64,000 bases of DNA from Streptomyces sp. SID10853 (GCF_010548145.1 NZ_JAAGLN010000004.1:49527-113526), one strand, 5' to 3'. Shown: positions 44,038-53,556, numbered from the stretch's first letter. Notes: generated from the letters alone by a model not told the origin. Numbers and translations are program-made.

Positions 44038-44880
44038 TCAGACCCGGGCGCGGTGGACGTCGATGTTTCCGTAGCGCGTACGGGCATGGACCTCGACGGT
44101 GTCCTCGGACTCCTCCGGCCCCTCGGACGCGGCGAGCGTGCTGCGCACCTGGCCGTGACCTGAGCTGACGTCGAGCCAGGCGGCGGTGCCCTCGCGCACG
44201 CCCAGGTCGATGGCGCCGTAGGAGGTCTCCAACCGGACGGATCCGCTGCTGACTTCGCCGACCCGCAGGGTGCCGTTGGCGGTGGTGGCGACGACCGAGC
44301 CCGCGGCGCGCGCGATGTCGATGTCGCCGTTGGCTCCGCTCACGCGCAGGTCGCCGGTCGCGTCACCGACGGTGGTGGTGCCGTGCGAGTTCTTCAGGAC
44401 GGCGGAACCGTGGACGGTGCCGACGCGCATACTGCCGGAGCTGGTGGTGATCTCGGCCGTGCCCTCGATCCGGTCGACGGTGATCGAGCCGTGGGACGCG
44501 GTCAGTTGGAGTGGCCCGGTCGCGTCGAGGCGGACGTCGCCGCCCGAGGTCTTGACCCGCACCTCGCCGAGCCGGCCCTCGCCCAGCACCTGGGTCCACG
44601 AGCCGGTCGCCTCGATGCGCGAGCCCGTGGGCAGTCCGACCGTCACGTCGACGGAGCCGGAGGGCCCGATCATGCGACGCTCCTTCGTCCTGACGGTCAG
44701 GACGCCGCCGGCGTACGTGACCTCGGTCTGCTCGGCGGCCCGCACGTCCTTGTCGCGCTTCGGGTCGTGGGGCCGCACCTCGACGACCGTGTCGGGGCGG
44801 TCGTCCGCGGTGAAGTGGAGGGAACCGGCGCCCACGTGGGCGGTGACCGAGATCGGTTCGGGAGTGTCGAAAGAAGGCAT
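44038..44880 (-). CDS. DUF4097 family beta-strand repeat protein
   Basis: A 280-residue protein made of short beta repeats typical of DUF4097 (adhesin-like, GIN/YvlB type): VRVKTSGGDVRLDATGPLQL, ITVDRIEGTAEITTSSGSM, LRVSGANGDIDIARAAGSV. There is no signal peptide, so it is probably cytoplasmic or peripheral. Function is unknown. In Streptomyces it is usually paired with a HicB-like gene just upstream, as here, and often sits near DrrAB-type exporters. The 137 bp before it contain two copies of a 15-bp repeat (GCGTGGGTCTTCGCR, 44923-44952). Confidence 0.82.
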   Translation of the reverse strand: MPSFDTPEPISVTAHVGAGSLHFTADDRPDTVVEVRPHDPKRDKDVRAAEQTEVTYAGGVLTVRTKERRMIGPSGSVDVTVGLPTGSRIEATGSWTQVLGEGRLGEVRVKTSGGDVRLDATGPLQLTASHGSITVDRIEGTAEITTSSGSMRVGTVHGSAVLKNSHGTTTVGDATGDLRVSGANGDIDIARAAGSVVATTANGTLRVGEVSSGSVRLETSYGAIDLGVREGTAAWLDVSSGHGQVRSTLAASEGPEESEDTVEVHARTRYGNIDVHRARV

Positions 44881-45017
44881 GGCTGTCCCGTCCTCTTGGG
44901 TGTGCGCGGCTTGGCGTTCGCTGCGTGGGTCTTCGCAGCGTGGGTCTTCGCGGCGTGAGTGAAGTGGCTTGGGTGCAGTGGATCGGGTGAAGTGGCCCGG
45001 TCGGGCGGAGAGTTCGG

Positions 45018-45539
45018 CTAACGCACCCAGCCCGTGTAGCCCTGCCCGATGGTCCGGGTCTTCTCCGTCGTACGCGACCGGATGCCGCCGTCGACCGCGG
45101 CCGACACGGCGCGCACCAGCCACGCGTTGACCGACAGGCCCTCGCGGGTCGCGGCCTCTTCGGCCCGGGCCTTGAGGTGGGCCGGCAGGCGCAGGTTGAC
45201 GCGGGCGGTGCCACCCTCATCGGCATCGGCCGGGGCCGTGGCCGTGGCCGTGAGCGGTTCGACGGGCGCGGCGGGCTCCGCGGGCGCGCCGCCGCCCGGC
45301 GGCAGCGTCACCACGAAGTCGGGGTCGAGCCCGCGCAGCCGTACGTCGACCGAGCCGGGGGCGAGTTCACGGGTGATCTCGTCCATCGCGGCGGAGAGCA
45401 CGTGGAGCATGGTCAGCCGGGTCGCCGACTCCAGGGGAGCGGTGAGCCTGTCGGCCAGCTCGCGGGCTTCGTCGCCGCCGGCTTCGGCGGCCACCGCGAG
45501 TTCACGGCGGAGGGTGTCGACATACGGGGTGAGATCCAT
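45018..45539 (-). CDS. HicB-like ribbon-helix-helix protein
   Basis: A 173-residue protein. The C-terminal third has a ribbon-helix-helix unit: ARVNLRLPAHLKARAEEAA, then GLSVNAWLVRAVSAAVDG (about 110-147), followed by a basic tail. The N-terminus is helical and unlike HicB antitoxins proper. No HicA toxin gene is adjacent, so it is more likely a DNA-binding regulator of the DUF4097 gene than an antitoxin. The ATG at 45539 is the first start with coding character. Confidence 0.75.
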   Translation of the reverse strand: MDLTPYVDTLRRELAVAAEAGGDEARELADRLTAPLESATRLTMLHVLSAAMDEITRELAPGSVDVRLRGLDPDFVVTLPPGGGAPAEPAAPVEPLTATATAPADADEGGTARVNLRLPAHLKARAEEAATREGLSVNAWLVRAVSAAVDGGIRSRTTEKTRTIGQGYTGWVR

Positions 45540-45779
45540 GACGCCATCATGGCACCACATTGGCGCCATACGCAAGACCCGATGGCTCCCACCGTGGCAC
45601 CGACCGGACGTCAACGCCGCAACCTGCGGAAACACTGGACCGACAGCCTGAGCGAGTCCGACTTCACGCGCGATCACACGCTTCGAGGGGCGCGCCGTGA
45701 CGCCATCTGGCACCACCTGGCGCCACCCGGCATCACCCGGCGCCAGCAGGCGCCACCCGACACCGCAACAGGACGCCCG
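45540..45779. other. Intergenic, no gene seen
   Basis: The stretch contains several copies of a GGCGCCA-type core (ATTGGCGCCATACG, CTGGCACCACCTGGCGCCAC, CCGGCGCCAGCAGGCGCCAC). These could be sites for the HicB-like protein encoded next to it. No convincing ORF is present. Confidence 0.35.
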
Positions 45780-46355
45780 TCAGCCGGCCCCGCCCCCGCT
45801 CCCACCCTCCGCGCTCGCCAGAATCGCGCTCGCGACGACATCGAAGAGGTGGTCGGCGCGCGGCGCGAGCGAGGATTGATCACCGATCCACGCGAGCGCC
45901 GCCACCAGCGCGAACAGATCGGCACCATCGATATCGGTCCGCGCCGAGCCATCGGCCTGGGCGCGGGTGAGGAGCCGTGCACCCGCCGCGCGCAGCGTGA
46001 CGCACGAAGCGTGGAGCGCGGACTCGGTGTCCTCGATGGCAGCAGCCATCAGCACGGTCACACCCCGGTATTCAGTCGTCCACGCGACACAGTCACGCAG
46101 CCACGAAACGAGAGCGTCGGCGGCCGAGCCCGACGTTTCGAGCTGGACCGCCTGCGCCGTCAGCTCCTCGAAGCTCGTACGGAGCAGGGCGTCGAGCAGT
46201 GCCTCCCGTGTCGGGAAGTGACGCAGCAGCGTCGCCAGGCCGACCTCCGCCCTGCGCGCGATGTCGCGCAGAGACACGTCCACGCCCTGCTCAGCGATGG
46301 CCGCCCCCGCCACCGCGAGCAGGTGGTCGCGGTTCTTCCTGGCATCGGCCCGCAT
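45780..46355 (-). CDS. TetR-family regulator next to NADP oxidoreductase
   Basis: A 191-residue regulator. The helix-turn-helix reads VDVSLRDIARRAEVGLATLL, then RHFPTREALLDALL (about 25-60). The C-terminal domain ends in a Gly/Ser-rich tail. The ATG at 46355 is used; the longer frame reads through intergenic repeats. It is divergent from the oxidoreductase gene, which it most likely represses through the sites near 46500-46546. Confidence 0.87.
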   Translation of the reverse strand: MRADARKNRDHLLAVAGAAIAEQGVDVSLRDIARRAEVGLATLLRHFPTREALLDALLRTSFEELTAQAVQLETSGSAADALVSWLRDCVAWTTEYRGVTVLMAAAIEDTESALHASCVTLRAAGARLLTRAQADGSARTDIDGADLFALVAALAWIGDQSSLAPRADHLFDVVASAILASAEGGSGGGAG

Positions 46356-46375
46356 CCGTCCAGTTCCCTTCCCTT

Positions 46376-46490
46376 GACCGTCCGGCTTCGGCCATCCGGC
46401 CGTGACCGTCCGGCTTCGGCCATCCGGCCGTGACCACCCGGCTTCGACCGTCCGGCCGTGACCATCCGGGCTCGACCACCCGGGCTTGAC
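46376..46490. repeat. Degenerate tandem repeat in the tetR-oxidoreductase intergenic region
   Basis: A 29-bp unit (GACCGTCCGGCTTCGGCCATCC, then GGCCGT) occurs at about 46376-46404 and again at 46405-46433, followed by decayed 14-15-bp half units, each with GACCRYCCGG. The array separates the TetR start from the promoter side of the oxidoreductase gene. Confidence 0.6.
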
Positions 46491-46499
46491 CATCCGGAT

Positions 46500-46546
46500 C
46501 AGTGATCCATATATTCGTTCCAGTGATCCGTTTATCTGGATCGCTG
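46500..46546. promoter_or_regulatory. Candidate TetR operator upstream of the oxidoreductase
   Basis: CAGTGATCC occurs at 46500-46508 and 46521-46529. GGATCGCTG, its reverse complement with one mismatch, is at 46538-46546, so an inverted pair with 8-bp spacing sits beside a direct repeat spaced 21 bp. It lies 41 bp before the oxidoreductase ATG. Confidence 0.5.
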
Positions 46547-46587
46547 GTCCGGATAAGTCTATCCCGCAGCGCGGACAGGAGAAATCG

Positions 46588-47640
46588 ATGCCGACACACA
46601 CGATGAGGGCAGTCCGGCTCCATGAGCACGGCGGCCCTGAGGTGCTGCGTTACGACGAGGTTCCGGTTCCCGAGCCCGGACCGGGTGAGGTGCTCGTTCG
46701 CGTACACGCGGTCGGCGTCAACCCGCCGGACTGGTATCTGCGCGACGGGATGTCCAACCTGCCCCCGGAGACGAGGCCGAAGTTCGACCTGCCCGTGATC
46801 CCGGGGACGGACGTGTCGGGCGTGGTCGAGGCCGTCGCCGCCGATGTGGACGGTCTCGCCGTGGGCGATGAAGTCTTCGGCCTGCTCCGCTTCCCCAGCT
46901 TCGACGGCAGCACCTACGCCGAGTACGTGGCGGCGCCCGCCGCGGACCTCGCACGCAAACCGGCCGGTATCAGTCATGTGCACGCAGCCGGGGCGCCGAT
47001 GGCCGGCCTCACCGCGTGGCAGTTCCTGATCGAGCTCGGACACGATCACCCCTCGCCCTTCCAGGAGGCGCAGCACCGTCCGGTGCCGCTCGGCACCGGC
47101 ACGACGGTGCTCATCAACGGCGCCGCGGGCGGCGTCGGACACCTGGCGCTACAGCTGGCGAAGTGGAAGGGCGCACATGTCATCGCGGTGGCGTCGGGCG
47201 CGCACGAACCGTTCCTGCGCGAGCTCGGCGCCGACGAGTTCATCGACTACACCAGCAGTCGTCCCGAGGAACTCGTACGCGACGCCGATGTCGTCCTCGA
47301 CACCGTCGGCGGCCCGCACAGCAGCCGCTTCCTGCGCACACTCAAGCGCGGCGGCTCCCAGTTCCCCGTGTTCTTCGGCGAATTCGACGAAGAGGAGACA
47401 GCGAAGCTGGGCGTCACCGTCACCGGCACCCAGGTCCGCTCGAACGGCGCGCAACTCGCCGAACTGGGCCGCCTGCTCGAAGCGGGCACGGTGCGCGTCG
47501 CGATCGACAGCACGTTCGCGCTGTCGGATGCCCGGGCAGCGCACGAACGCGCCGCGCAGGGTCACATCCGGGGCAAGATCGTGCTCGTGGTCGCCCAGGA
47601 CAGGTCCTTGGGACACTCCGGTCCAGGCGGATCCAGGTAG
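46588..47640 (+). CDS. NADP-dependent quinone oxidoreductase-type MDR enzyme
   Basis: A 350-residue zinc-free medium-chain dehydrogenase/reductase. The N-terminal GroES-like domain has MRAVRLHEHGGPEVLRYDEV and PVIPGTDVSGVV. The NADP site is LINGAAGGVGHLALQLAKW. The C-terminus has GKIVLVV followed by a short, probably variable tail. It would reduce quinones or enones with NADPH. The ATG at 46588 follows GGACAGGAG. It is controlled by the divergent TetR in all likelihood. Confidence 0.9.
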   Translation: MPTHTMRAVRLHEHGGPEVLRYDEVPVPEPGPGEVLVRVHAVGVNPPDWYLRDGMSNLPPETRPKFDLPVIPGTDVSGVVEAVAADVDGLAVGDEVFGLLRFPSFDGSTYAEYVAAPAADLARKPAGISHVHAAGAPMAGLTAWQFLIELGHDHPSPFQEAQHRPVPLGTGTTVLINGAAGGVGHLALQLAKWKGAHVIAVASGAHEPFLRELGADEFIDYTSSRPEELVRDADVVLDTVGGPHSSRFLRTLKRGGSQFPVFFGEFDEEETAKLGVTVTGTQVRSNGAQLAELGRLLEAGTVRVAIDSTFALSDARAAHERAAQGHIRGKIVLVVAQDRSLGHSGPGGSR

Positions 47641-47702
47641 GCCAGGTGTCGATCCAGGCGGACCCGGCTGGGCCCAGGTGGATCCAGGTACATAGCCGCA
47701 CC

Positions 47703-47743
47703 GTCCGGTACCGGTCCCTCCCCTGTGGGGACCGGTACCGGAC
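47703..47743 (+). terminator. Hairpin after the oxidoreductase gene
   Basis: GTCCGGTACCGGTCCC and its exact reverse complement (47728-47743) enclose a 9-base loop, a 16-bp stem 62 bp after the stop. Confidence 0.75.
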
Positions 47744-48216
47744 GCGGGCTGCATCGATCCGCGCCGTTCCGGTGCGGCGGCGTGGACCGAGGACGGGTGG
47801 GCCGTGGCCCGTGGCCGGTAGGACAGCAGCAGTCCGGAAGAGACCGCTCCACGGATCTCGTGAGCTCAGCCGGCGGGAGAGCCGGTACCTCTCGTCACGC
47901 GGTACCTCTCATCACGCGGTGCCTGCCCGTCACGCGGTGCCCGCTCGTGTCCGGGTGCCTGCTCGTAGCTACGGTGGAAGTTGACCGAGAACATGCGGCG
48001 TCATCACGTATCTCTCCGAGCGCTGTGCTGGTGGGCCGCCCGGGCGCCACCCGGGTGGTGCGCTGCTGGGTCGTGATCCTGCCAGCTATGGCTTCCGCCA
48101 GGGGCGGTCCGGAGCTCGCACCCACGACTAACCGCAGGTCAGCCCGATAGGCTGAGTTTTCCGGTCCGGACGTCAGCGGACGTCAGCTGCGGACGTCCGC
48201 TGCGGGGAAGTGAGGG
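47744..48216. other. Intergenic with short direct repeats, no gene seen
   Basis: At about 47883-47945 a unit of 17-20 bp ending TCACGCGGTRCC repeats three to four times. Near 48158-48205 CGGACGTC and its variants recur (GGACGTCAGC, GGACGTCCGC) just before the nSTAND gene and may be operator sites. No convincing ORF is present. Confidence 0.4.
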
Positions 48217-51200
48217 GTGGGGACCTTGAGTTTCGACTCAGGGGCGCGCACAGCCCTGGCGGAACGTCTCGCGCTGCTCTACCGGGAGGCCGGCAACCCT
48301 CCCCTCAAGAGTGTGTCCGAGGCGGTCGTCCGGCTGCAGCGGGTCGACGAGCGCAGCCGGCCCGTCCGGGTCTCCGCCCAGCGGATCAGCGACTGGCGGC
48401 GGGCCAGGAACGTCCCCGCCCAGTTCGTCGCCCTCGCGGCGGTGCTGCACGTACTGATCCCCCAGGCGCGGCGCTCGCAGCCCGCGCCCGTCTCCGCCGG
48501 CCTGTACGACATCGCCCAGTGGCAGCGCCTGTGGGAGCAGGCGGTGGCGGACCCGGTCGGCGACCATCCCGCCACACCCGTGGCGGAGGAGCCGCGGCGC
48601 CCCCCGGGAGAAACCGCGGCCGTTCCCGGTGGCGTGTGTCCCTACCGGGGGCTCGCTCCGTACCGTCAGCAGGACGCCCGGTGGTTCTTCGGCCGGGAGC
48701 GGAGCAGGGACGCCCTCCTCGTCCAGCTCCGGTCAGCGGAGCGGACGGGCGGCCTGGTCATGCTCGTGGGCGCCTCCGGGTCGGGGAAGTCCTCTCTGCT
48801 GAACGCCGGCGTGGTGCCCGCGCTGCGGGACGGCGCCCCGGGCGAAGGCCGCGGCCCGGCGGGGACGGTGCTCCAGCTGATACCGGGAGCTGACCCGCTG
48901 GCGGAGCTGACCCGTCTGATTCCCGAGCTCGCACATGTCGTCCCGGTCGCGAGAGCGGCCGCGGCGGACGATTCCGGTACGCACCGGTTCGCCCGGGCCG
49001 CGAGGGAAGCCGTCACCACCTGGGCGAACCGTGAGACAGCGAACCGCGAGACAGTGAGCCGTGAGACAGCGAGCCGTGAGACACCCCCTGAGTCCCCGGC
49101 CACCGCTCGTCCGGTCATCATCGTGGACCAGTTCGAGGAGGCGTTCACCCTCTGCTCCAAGGAGCGGAACAGGCGGGCCTTCATCCAGCTGCTCCATGCC
49201 ATCAGCACGACCACCGACCAGGCGGTCCCCGCCCCAGGACCGGACACCACCGACCCGGACACCGCCGCCCCGGACACCACCGGCCCTGGCACCGCCGCCC
49301 CGGACACCAACGCCCCCGACGCCCCCACGGCCACGGCCACGCCCACTGCCACTGCCACTGCCACTGCCACTGCCACGCGCACCCCAGCTCCCGCCTCCGC
49401 CCAAGCCCCCGCCCCAGCCCCCGCACTCGTCGTCCTCGGCATACGCGCCGATTTCTACGAACAGTGCCTGGGTTATCCCGAACTGGCCGACGCCCTCCAG
49501 CACCGGCACATGGTGCTCGGGCCGCTGACCACCGCCGAGTTGCGCGAAGCCGTGACAAGCCCGGCCAGGGCCGTGGGCCTGGAGCTCGAACCGGGGCTGG
49601 CGGAGCTGATCGTCCGGGAGGTGAGCGCCGACAGCCCCCGCGGGAGCGGGACGCACGCCGGGGTGCTGCCGCTCCTCTCGCACGCCCTGCTCGCCACCTG
49701 GCAGCGGCGTACCGCGGGACGGCTGACGCTGGCCGGGTACACCGCTGCGGGCGGGATCCAGGGAGCGGTCGCCGCGACCGCGGAGCGCGCCTGGTCCAGC
49801 CTCGGCCCGGCCGCCCGCACCGCCGCCCGGCTGCTCCTCCTCAGGCTGGTCCGGCTGGGCGAGGACACCCAGGCGACCCGGCGGCGCGAGACGCGGCGCC
49901 AGCTGGCGGAGGAGTCGACGGACCCCGACAGGACGGAGGAATCGCTCGAAGCGCTGGTGCACGCCCGGCTGGTGACGCTCGACTCGGAGACCGTGGAGAT
50001 CACCCATGAAGCGCTGCTGCACGCGTGGCCGCGCCTGCGGGAGTGGATCGACGAGGACCGGAACGACAACCTCTCCCGCCAGCAGCTGGAGGAGGACGGC
50101 AGGGCCTGGGAGGCCACCCACCGCGACCCGTCGCTCCTCTACCGGGGGTCCCGGCTCGAACAGACCCGCAGCTGGGCGAAGTCGGCGGGTGACACCTTCC
50201 TGACCCGGAGCGCGGTGGAGTTCCTGGCCGCCTCTGCCCGGCTGCGCAGACGCACCGTCTGGATCAGCCGTGGTGCGGTGTCGGCGCTCGTCGTCCTGGC
50301 GATGCTGGCCGTCGGTTCGGCGGTGCTCGCGTGGCAGCAGCGGGACGACGCCGTGTTCGAGCAGGTCGTCGCCGAAGCCGACCGCGTCCAGTACACGGAT
50401 CCCTCGCTGGCCGCCCAGCTCGATCTGGTGGCGCACCATCTGCGGCCGGGCGACGAGGCCACCAGCAACCGGCTGATCTCGATCGTCAACGCGCCGCTGG
50501 CCACACCGCTCCTCGGCCACACCGGCGCCGTCTACCTCACCTCGTTCAGCCCGGACGGCCGGACGCTGGCCACGGCGAGCTACGACCGGACCATCCGGCT
50601 GTGGGACGTGACCGACCCGACGCATCCGCACAAGCTGGGCCGGCCGCTGACCGGCCATACGAGCTGGGTGAGCAGCGCGGTCTTCAGCCCGGACGGGCAC
50701 ACCCTCGCCAGCACGTCGGACGACGGCACGATCCGGCTGTGGGACGTACGGGATCCCCGCCATCCGAAGCCGCTCGGCAAGCCCCTGACCGGCAACGGCG
50801 GCACGGCGTACCTCCTCGCCTTCAGCCCCGACGGGCACACGCTGGCCTCGGCCAACGAGGACCACACCGTACGGCTGTGGACGGTGGACGACCCGAGCCG
50901 GCCGAAGCCCGCCGGTGTGCTGACCGGCCACACCGCCGCCGTGCGCTCGGTGGCGTTCAGCCCCGACGGGCGGACGCTGGCGGCCGGTGGCGACGACGGC
51001 ACGATCCGGCTGTGGAACATGGCCGGTCCAGGCCGTCCGGAACCGGTCGGCCGGGTCCTGACCGGCCACACCAGCACGGTGCACTCCGTGGCGTTCAGCC
51101 CCGACGGCCGTACACTCGCCGGCGGCGGCGCGGACGACGCCATCCGGCTGTGGGACGTGTCCGACCCCCGGCACGCCACCGAACTCGGCCAGCCGCTGAC

Positions 51201-52482
51201 CGGTCACACCGGACCCATCTGGTCGGTGGCTTTCAGCCCCGACGGGACGATGCTCGCGGCGGGCAGCGCCGACAGCACGGCGAGCCTGTGGAACGTCAGC
51301 AATCCCGCGTACCCGTCGCAGGTCGGCGAGCCGCTCGCCGGCAGCAGCGGCGAGATGTACGCCGTCGGCTTCAGCCCCGACGGTCGGACCCTGGCCACCG
51401 GGAGCGGCGACAACAAGGTCAGGCTCTGGTCGATCCCCACGGCGGACATGACGGGCCGGATAGGGGCGTTCCGCCCGGACGGCAAGGTGCTCGCCACGGC
51501 GGCACGCGACGAGAAGATCCGGCTGTGGAACGTGAGGTCCCCCAACCGGCCCGCGCTGCTGGGCAGAGCGTTCAGGCCGGGGAAGGGCGACCCGCGTTCG
51601 CTGCTCTTCTCCCCCGACGGCCGCACACTCGCGGTGCTGACCGGCAGCCGTGCGGTGCAGTTGTGGAACGTCGACGACCCGGCCCGGCCTGTCCCCTACG
51701 GTCCGCCCGTCGGGCTGCGGACACGGTTCGCGGGCCCCGACGCGCTGGCGTTCAGCCCGGACGGGCACACCCTGGCCACCGCTCTCGACGACCGCACCAT
51801 CCGGTTGTGGAACGTCAGCGATCCCTCGCACCTCGTACCGCTCGGTGCGCCGCTCACCGGCCCCAAGGGCTACGTCAACACCTTCGTGTTCAGCCCGGAC
51901 GGACGGACGCTCGCCGGTGGCAGCGCCGACGGCACCATCCGGCTCTGGGACGTGGCCGACCCCCGGCACGCGACCCGGCTCGGCGCCCCGCTCAAGGGCC
52001 ATCTGGGTCCGGTGAACGCGCTCGCCTACAGTCCGCACGGCCGCACGCTGGCCAGCGGCAGCGACGACGGAACGGTCCGGCTGTGGAACGTCGCGGCCCC
52101 GCGCGGGGCGGCCGGGCCGGTCGCCACGCTCACCGGCCACACCGAAGCGGTCGTGTCGCTGACGTTCAGCCGTAACGGCCGCACCCTGGCGAGCGGCGGC
52201 AACGACGACACGGTCAGGCTCTGGAACGTCGCGCACCCCGCCAAGGCCGCCCCCATCGGCCAGTCGCTCAGCCCGAACGCCAAGACGGGCAATTTCCTGT
52301 CGTTCAGCCCCAACAGCCATCTGCTCGGGGTGTCGAGCGGCGCCGATACCGTCCGGCTCTGGGACCTGGACGCCGACAAGGCGGTCAGCCGCATCTGCGC
52401 GGCCACCCGGGGCGTACTGACACCGGAGAAATGGCACGAGTATCTGCCCCGGCTGTCGTACGGGCCGCCCTGCGGCACGTGA
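48217..52482 (+). CDS. nSTAND1-type NTPase with HTH-like N-terminus, TM segment and 14 WD40 repeats
   Basis: A 1421-residue signalling protein. Residues about 1-90 resemble a DNA-binding helical domain. A STAND NTPase follows: CPYRGLAPYRQQDARWFFGRE, then GASGSGKSS (185-193) and IIVDQFEEAF with Asp304. A Thr/Ala/Pro-rich insert (about 345-400) splits the NTPase. A single membrane helix lies near 682-705, followed by 14 WD40 repeats (about 766-1390; FSPDGRTLAxxxxDxTIRLWDV type), enough for two seven-bladed propellers. Such proteins sense a signal with WD40 domains and switch by oligomerising; some nSTAND proteins act in phage defence or programmed death. GTG start; a TTG just inside is an alternative. 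Confidence 0.88.
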   Translation: MGTLSFDSGARTALAERLALLYREAGNPPLKSVSEAVVRLQRVDERSRPVRVSAQRISDWRRARNVPAQFVALAAVLHVLIPQARRSQPAPVSAGLYDIAQWQRLWEQAVADPVGDHPATPVAEEPRRPPGETAAVPGGVCPYRGLAPYRQQDARWFFGRERSRDALLVQLRSAERTGGLVMLVGASGSGKSSLLNAGVVPALRDGAPGEGRGPAGTVLQLIPGADPLAELTRLIPELAHVVPVARAAAADDSGTHRFARAAREAVTTWANRETANRETVSRETASRETPPESPATARPVIIVDQFEEAFTLCSKERNRRAFIQLLHAISTTTDQAVPAPGPDTTDPDTAAPDTTGPGTAAPDTNAPDAPTATATPTATATATATATRTPAPASAQAPAPAPALVVLGIRADFYEQCLGYPELADALQHRHMVLGPLTTAELREAVTSPARAVGLELEPGLAELIVREVSADSPRGSGTHAGVLPLLSHALLATWQRRTAGRLTLAGYTAAGGIQGAVAATAERAWSSLGPAARTAARLLLLRLVRLGEDTQATRRRETRRQLAEESTDPDRTEESLEALVHARLVTLDSETVEITHEALLHAWPRLREWIDEDRNDNLSRQQLEEDGRAWEATHRDPSLLYRGSRLEQTRSWAKSAGDTFLTRSAVEFLAASARLRRRTVWISRGAVSALVVLAMLAVGSAVLAWQQRDDAVFEQVVAEADRVQYTDPSLAAQLDLVAHHLRPGDEATSNRLISIVNAPLATPLLGHTGAVYLTSFSPDGRTLATASYDRTIRLWDVTDPTHPHKLGRPLTGHTSWVSSAVFSPDGHTLASTSDDGTIRLWDVRDPRHPKPLGKPLTGNGGTAYLLAFSPDGHTLASANEDHTVRLWTVDDPSRPKPAGVLTGHTAAVRSVAFSPDGRTLAAGGDDGTIRLWNMAGPGRPEPVGRVLTGHTSTVHSVAFSPDGRTLAGGGADDAIRLWDVSDPRHATELGQPLTGHTGPIWSVAFSPDGTMLAAGSADSTASLWNVSNPAYPSQVGEPLAGSSGEMYAVGFSPDGRTLATGSGDNKVRLWSIPTADMTGRIGAFRPDGKVLATAARDEKIRLWNVRSPNRPALLGRAFRPGKGDPRSLLFSPDGRTLAVLTGSRAVQLWNVDDPARPVPYGPPVGLRTRFAGPDALAFSPDGHTLATALDDRTIRLWNVSDPSHLVPLGAPLTGPKGYVNTFVFSPDGRTLAGGSADGTIRLWDVADPRHATRLGAPLKGHLGPVNALAYSPHGRTLASGSDDGTVRLWNVAAPRGAAGPVATLTGHTEAVVSLTFSRNGRTLASGGNDDTVRLWNVAHPAKAAPIGQSLSPNAKTGNFLSFSPNSHLLGVSSGADTVRLWDLDADKAVSRICAATRGVLTPEKWHEYLPRLSYGPPCGT
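49330..49378 (+). repeat. Hexanucleotide microsatellite inside the nSTAND gene
   Basis: GCCACT/GCCACG units run about eight times and encode alternating Ala-Thr within the linker of the NTPase region. The 6-bp unit keeps the frame, so linker length can vary between strains. Confidence 0.7.
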
Positions 52483-52628
52483 CCGGGTCCGGGGGTGGAC
52501 CCCGGGACGGGGGGCGGACGGCCGGACGGGGGCCCCGGTGCCCCGCTGACCAGGTGACCTCAATCACAACTCCTTGATATGCCTGAGCAGTTCTCGCCGC
52601 GCCCCGCCACTTGTTACTGTTGGATACA

Positions 52629-52674
52629 GCCCGATCGCTGGTGCATCCCCCGTCGCCAGCGGTCGGGCGCTTTC
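52629..52674 (+). terminator. Hairpin terminator candidate
   Basis: GCCCGATCGCTGG (52629-52641) pairs with CCAGCGGTCGGGC (52656-52668) with one mismatch, and GCTTTC follows. It lies about 150 bp after the nSTAND stop and 100 bp before the GntR gene. Confidence 0.5.
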
Positions 52675-52767
52675 ATGACACGCGGCCGGCTGACACTCCC
52701 TCACTCGTCAGGACCTCTTGAGGAGTCATAGGGTGAGGGCCACGTATCGAGGGAGCGGTGGCCACCC

Positions 52768-53556
52768 ATGGCGAAGGCGTACGAGCGGATCGCGGACGAG
52801 CTCAGACAGTCCATCCGCACCGGCCGGCTGAAGCCCGGCGACCGGCTTCCCGCGGAGACGAAGCTCGCTGAGCAGTCCGGGCGGAGCCTGCCGACCGTGC
52901 GGGACGCCCTGCGCCTGCTGCAGGCCGAGGGGCTGATCGAGAAGGTGCACGGCCGCGGGAACTTCGTACGCCGCGCCCGCACCCTCGTACAGCGGAGCAA
53001 CTCACGGCACCAGTGGGAGAAGGACCGGGCGCACCAGCCCGAGGAGAGGCGCGCCAGCACCGGGGCGACCGAGCACGACACCGGGCTCACGGTCGACGAC
53101 CTCGTCTTCCGTGCCGCGTACCGGGAGATCACGGCGGACCCGGACATCGCGGAGTCCCTGGGGATCGCGCCCGGCACCGAGATCGTCGAGCGGTCCTACC
53201 GGACGCGGTACAGCGCCGAGCACGCGCCCTTCAGCCTGGTCACATCGCATCTCGTCCGTGCCATGATCGCGGGCAACCCCGATCTGCTGGACGAGACCAA
53301 CGAGCCCTGGCCCGGGGGCACGTGGAACCAGCTCTCCACCGTGGGCATCGAGATCGACCGCATCGAGGAACGGGTCACCGCCCGGCCGCCCACGGCGGAG
53401 GAGGCGGAGGAGCTGGACCTCCCGCCCGGGACGGCTGTCGTCGTCCTGCGCAAGACGTCGTTCGACACCGAGGGCCGCGCGGTGGAGCTGTCGTACATCA
53501 CGCTGCCCGGCGACCGCACGGAACTGCTCTTCACCACTCACCTGGAAAGGTGGTGA
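52768..53556 (+). CDS. GntR/HutC-family regulator with UTRA domain
   Basis: A 262-residue regulator. The winged helix is at about residues 3-68: YERIADELRQSIRTGRLKPG, then RSLPTVRDALRLLQAEGLIEK. The UTRA ligand domain follows (VERSYRTRYSAEHAPFSLVT to TAVVVLRKTSF and a final strand). UTRA domains bind sugars, amino acids or similar small molecules. The stop overlaps the GTG of the GT2 gene, so the two are co-translated, which is unusual for a regulator and a glycosyltransferase. Confidence 0.88.
   Translation: MAKAYERIADELRQSIRTGRLKPGDRLPAETKLAEQSGRSLPTVRDALRLLQAEGLIEKVHGRGNFVRRARTLVQRSNSRHQWEKDRAHQPEERRASTGATEHDTGLTVDDLVFRAAYREITADPDIAESLGIAPGTEIVERSYRTRYSAEHAPFSLVTSHLVRAMIAGNPDLLDETNEPWPGGTWNQLSTVGIEIDRIEERVTARPPTAEEAEELDLPPGTAVVVLRKTSFDTEGRAVELSYITLPGDRTELLFTTHLERW

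Noticed and set aside
45018..45539. HicAB toxin-antitoxin system
   Set aside because: Only a HicB-like ribbon-helix-helix protein is present; there is no HicA toxin gene on either side.
48733..52563. Minus-strand frame of 1276 codons opposite the nSTAND gene
   Set aside because: High GC and the repeated WD40 codons keep the antisense frame open; the product is repetitive without any fold signature.
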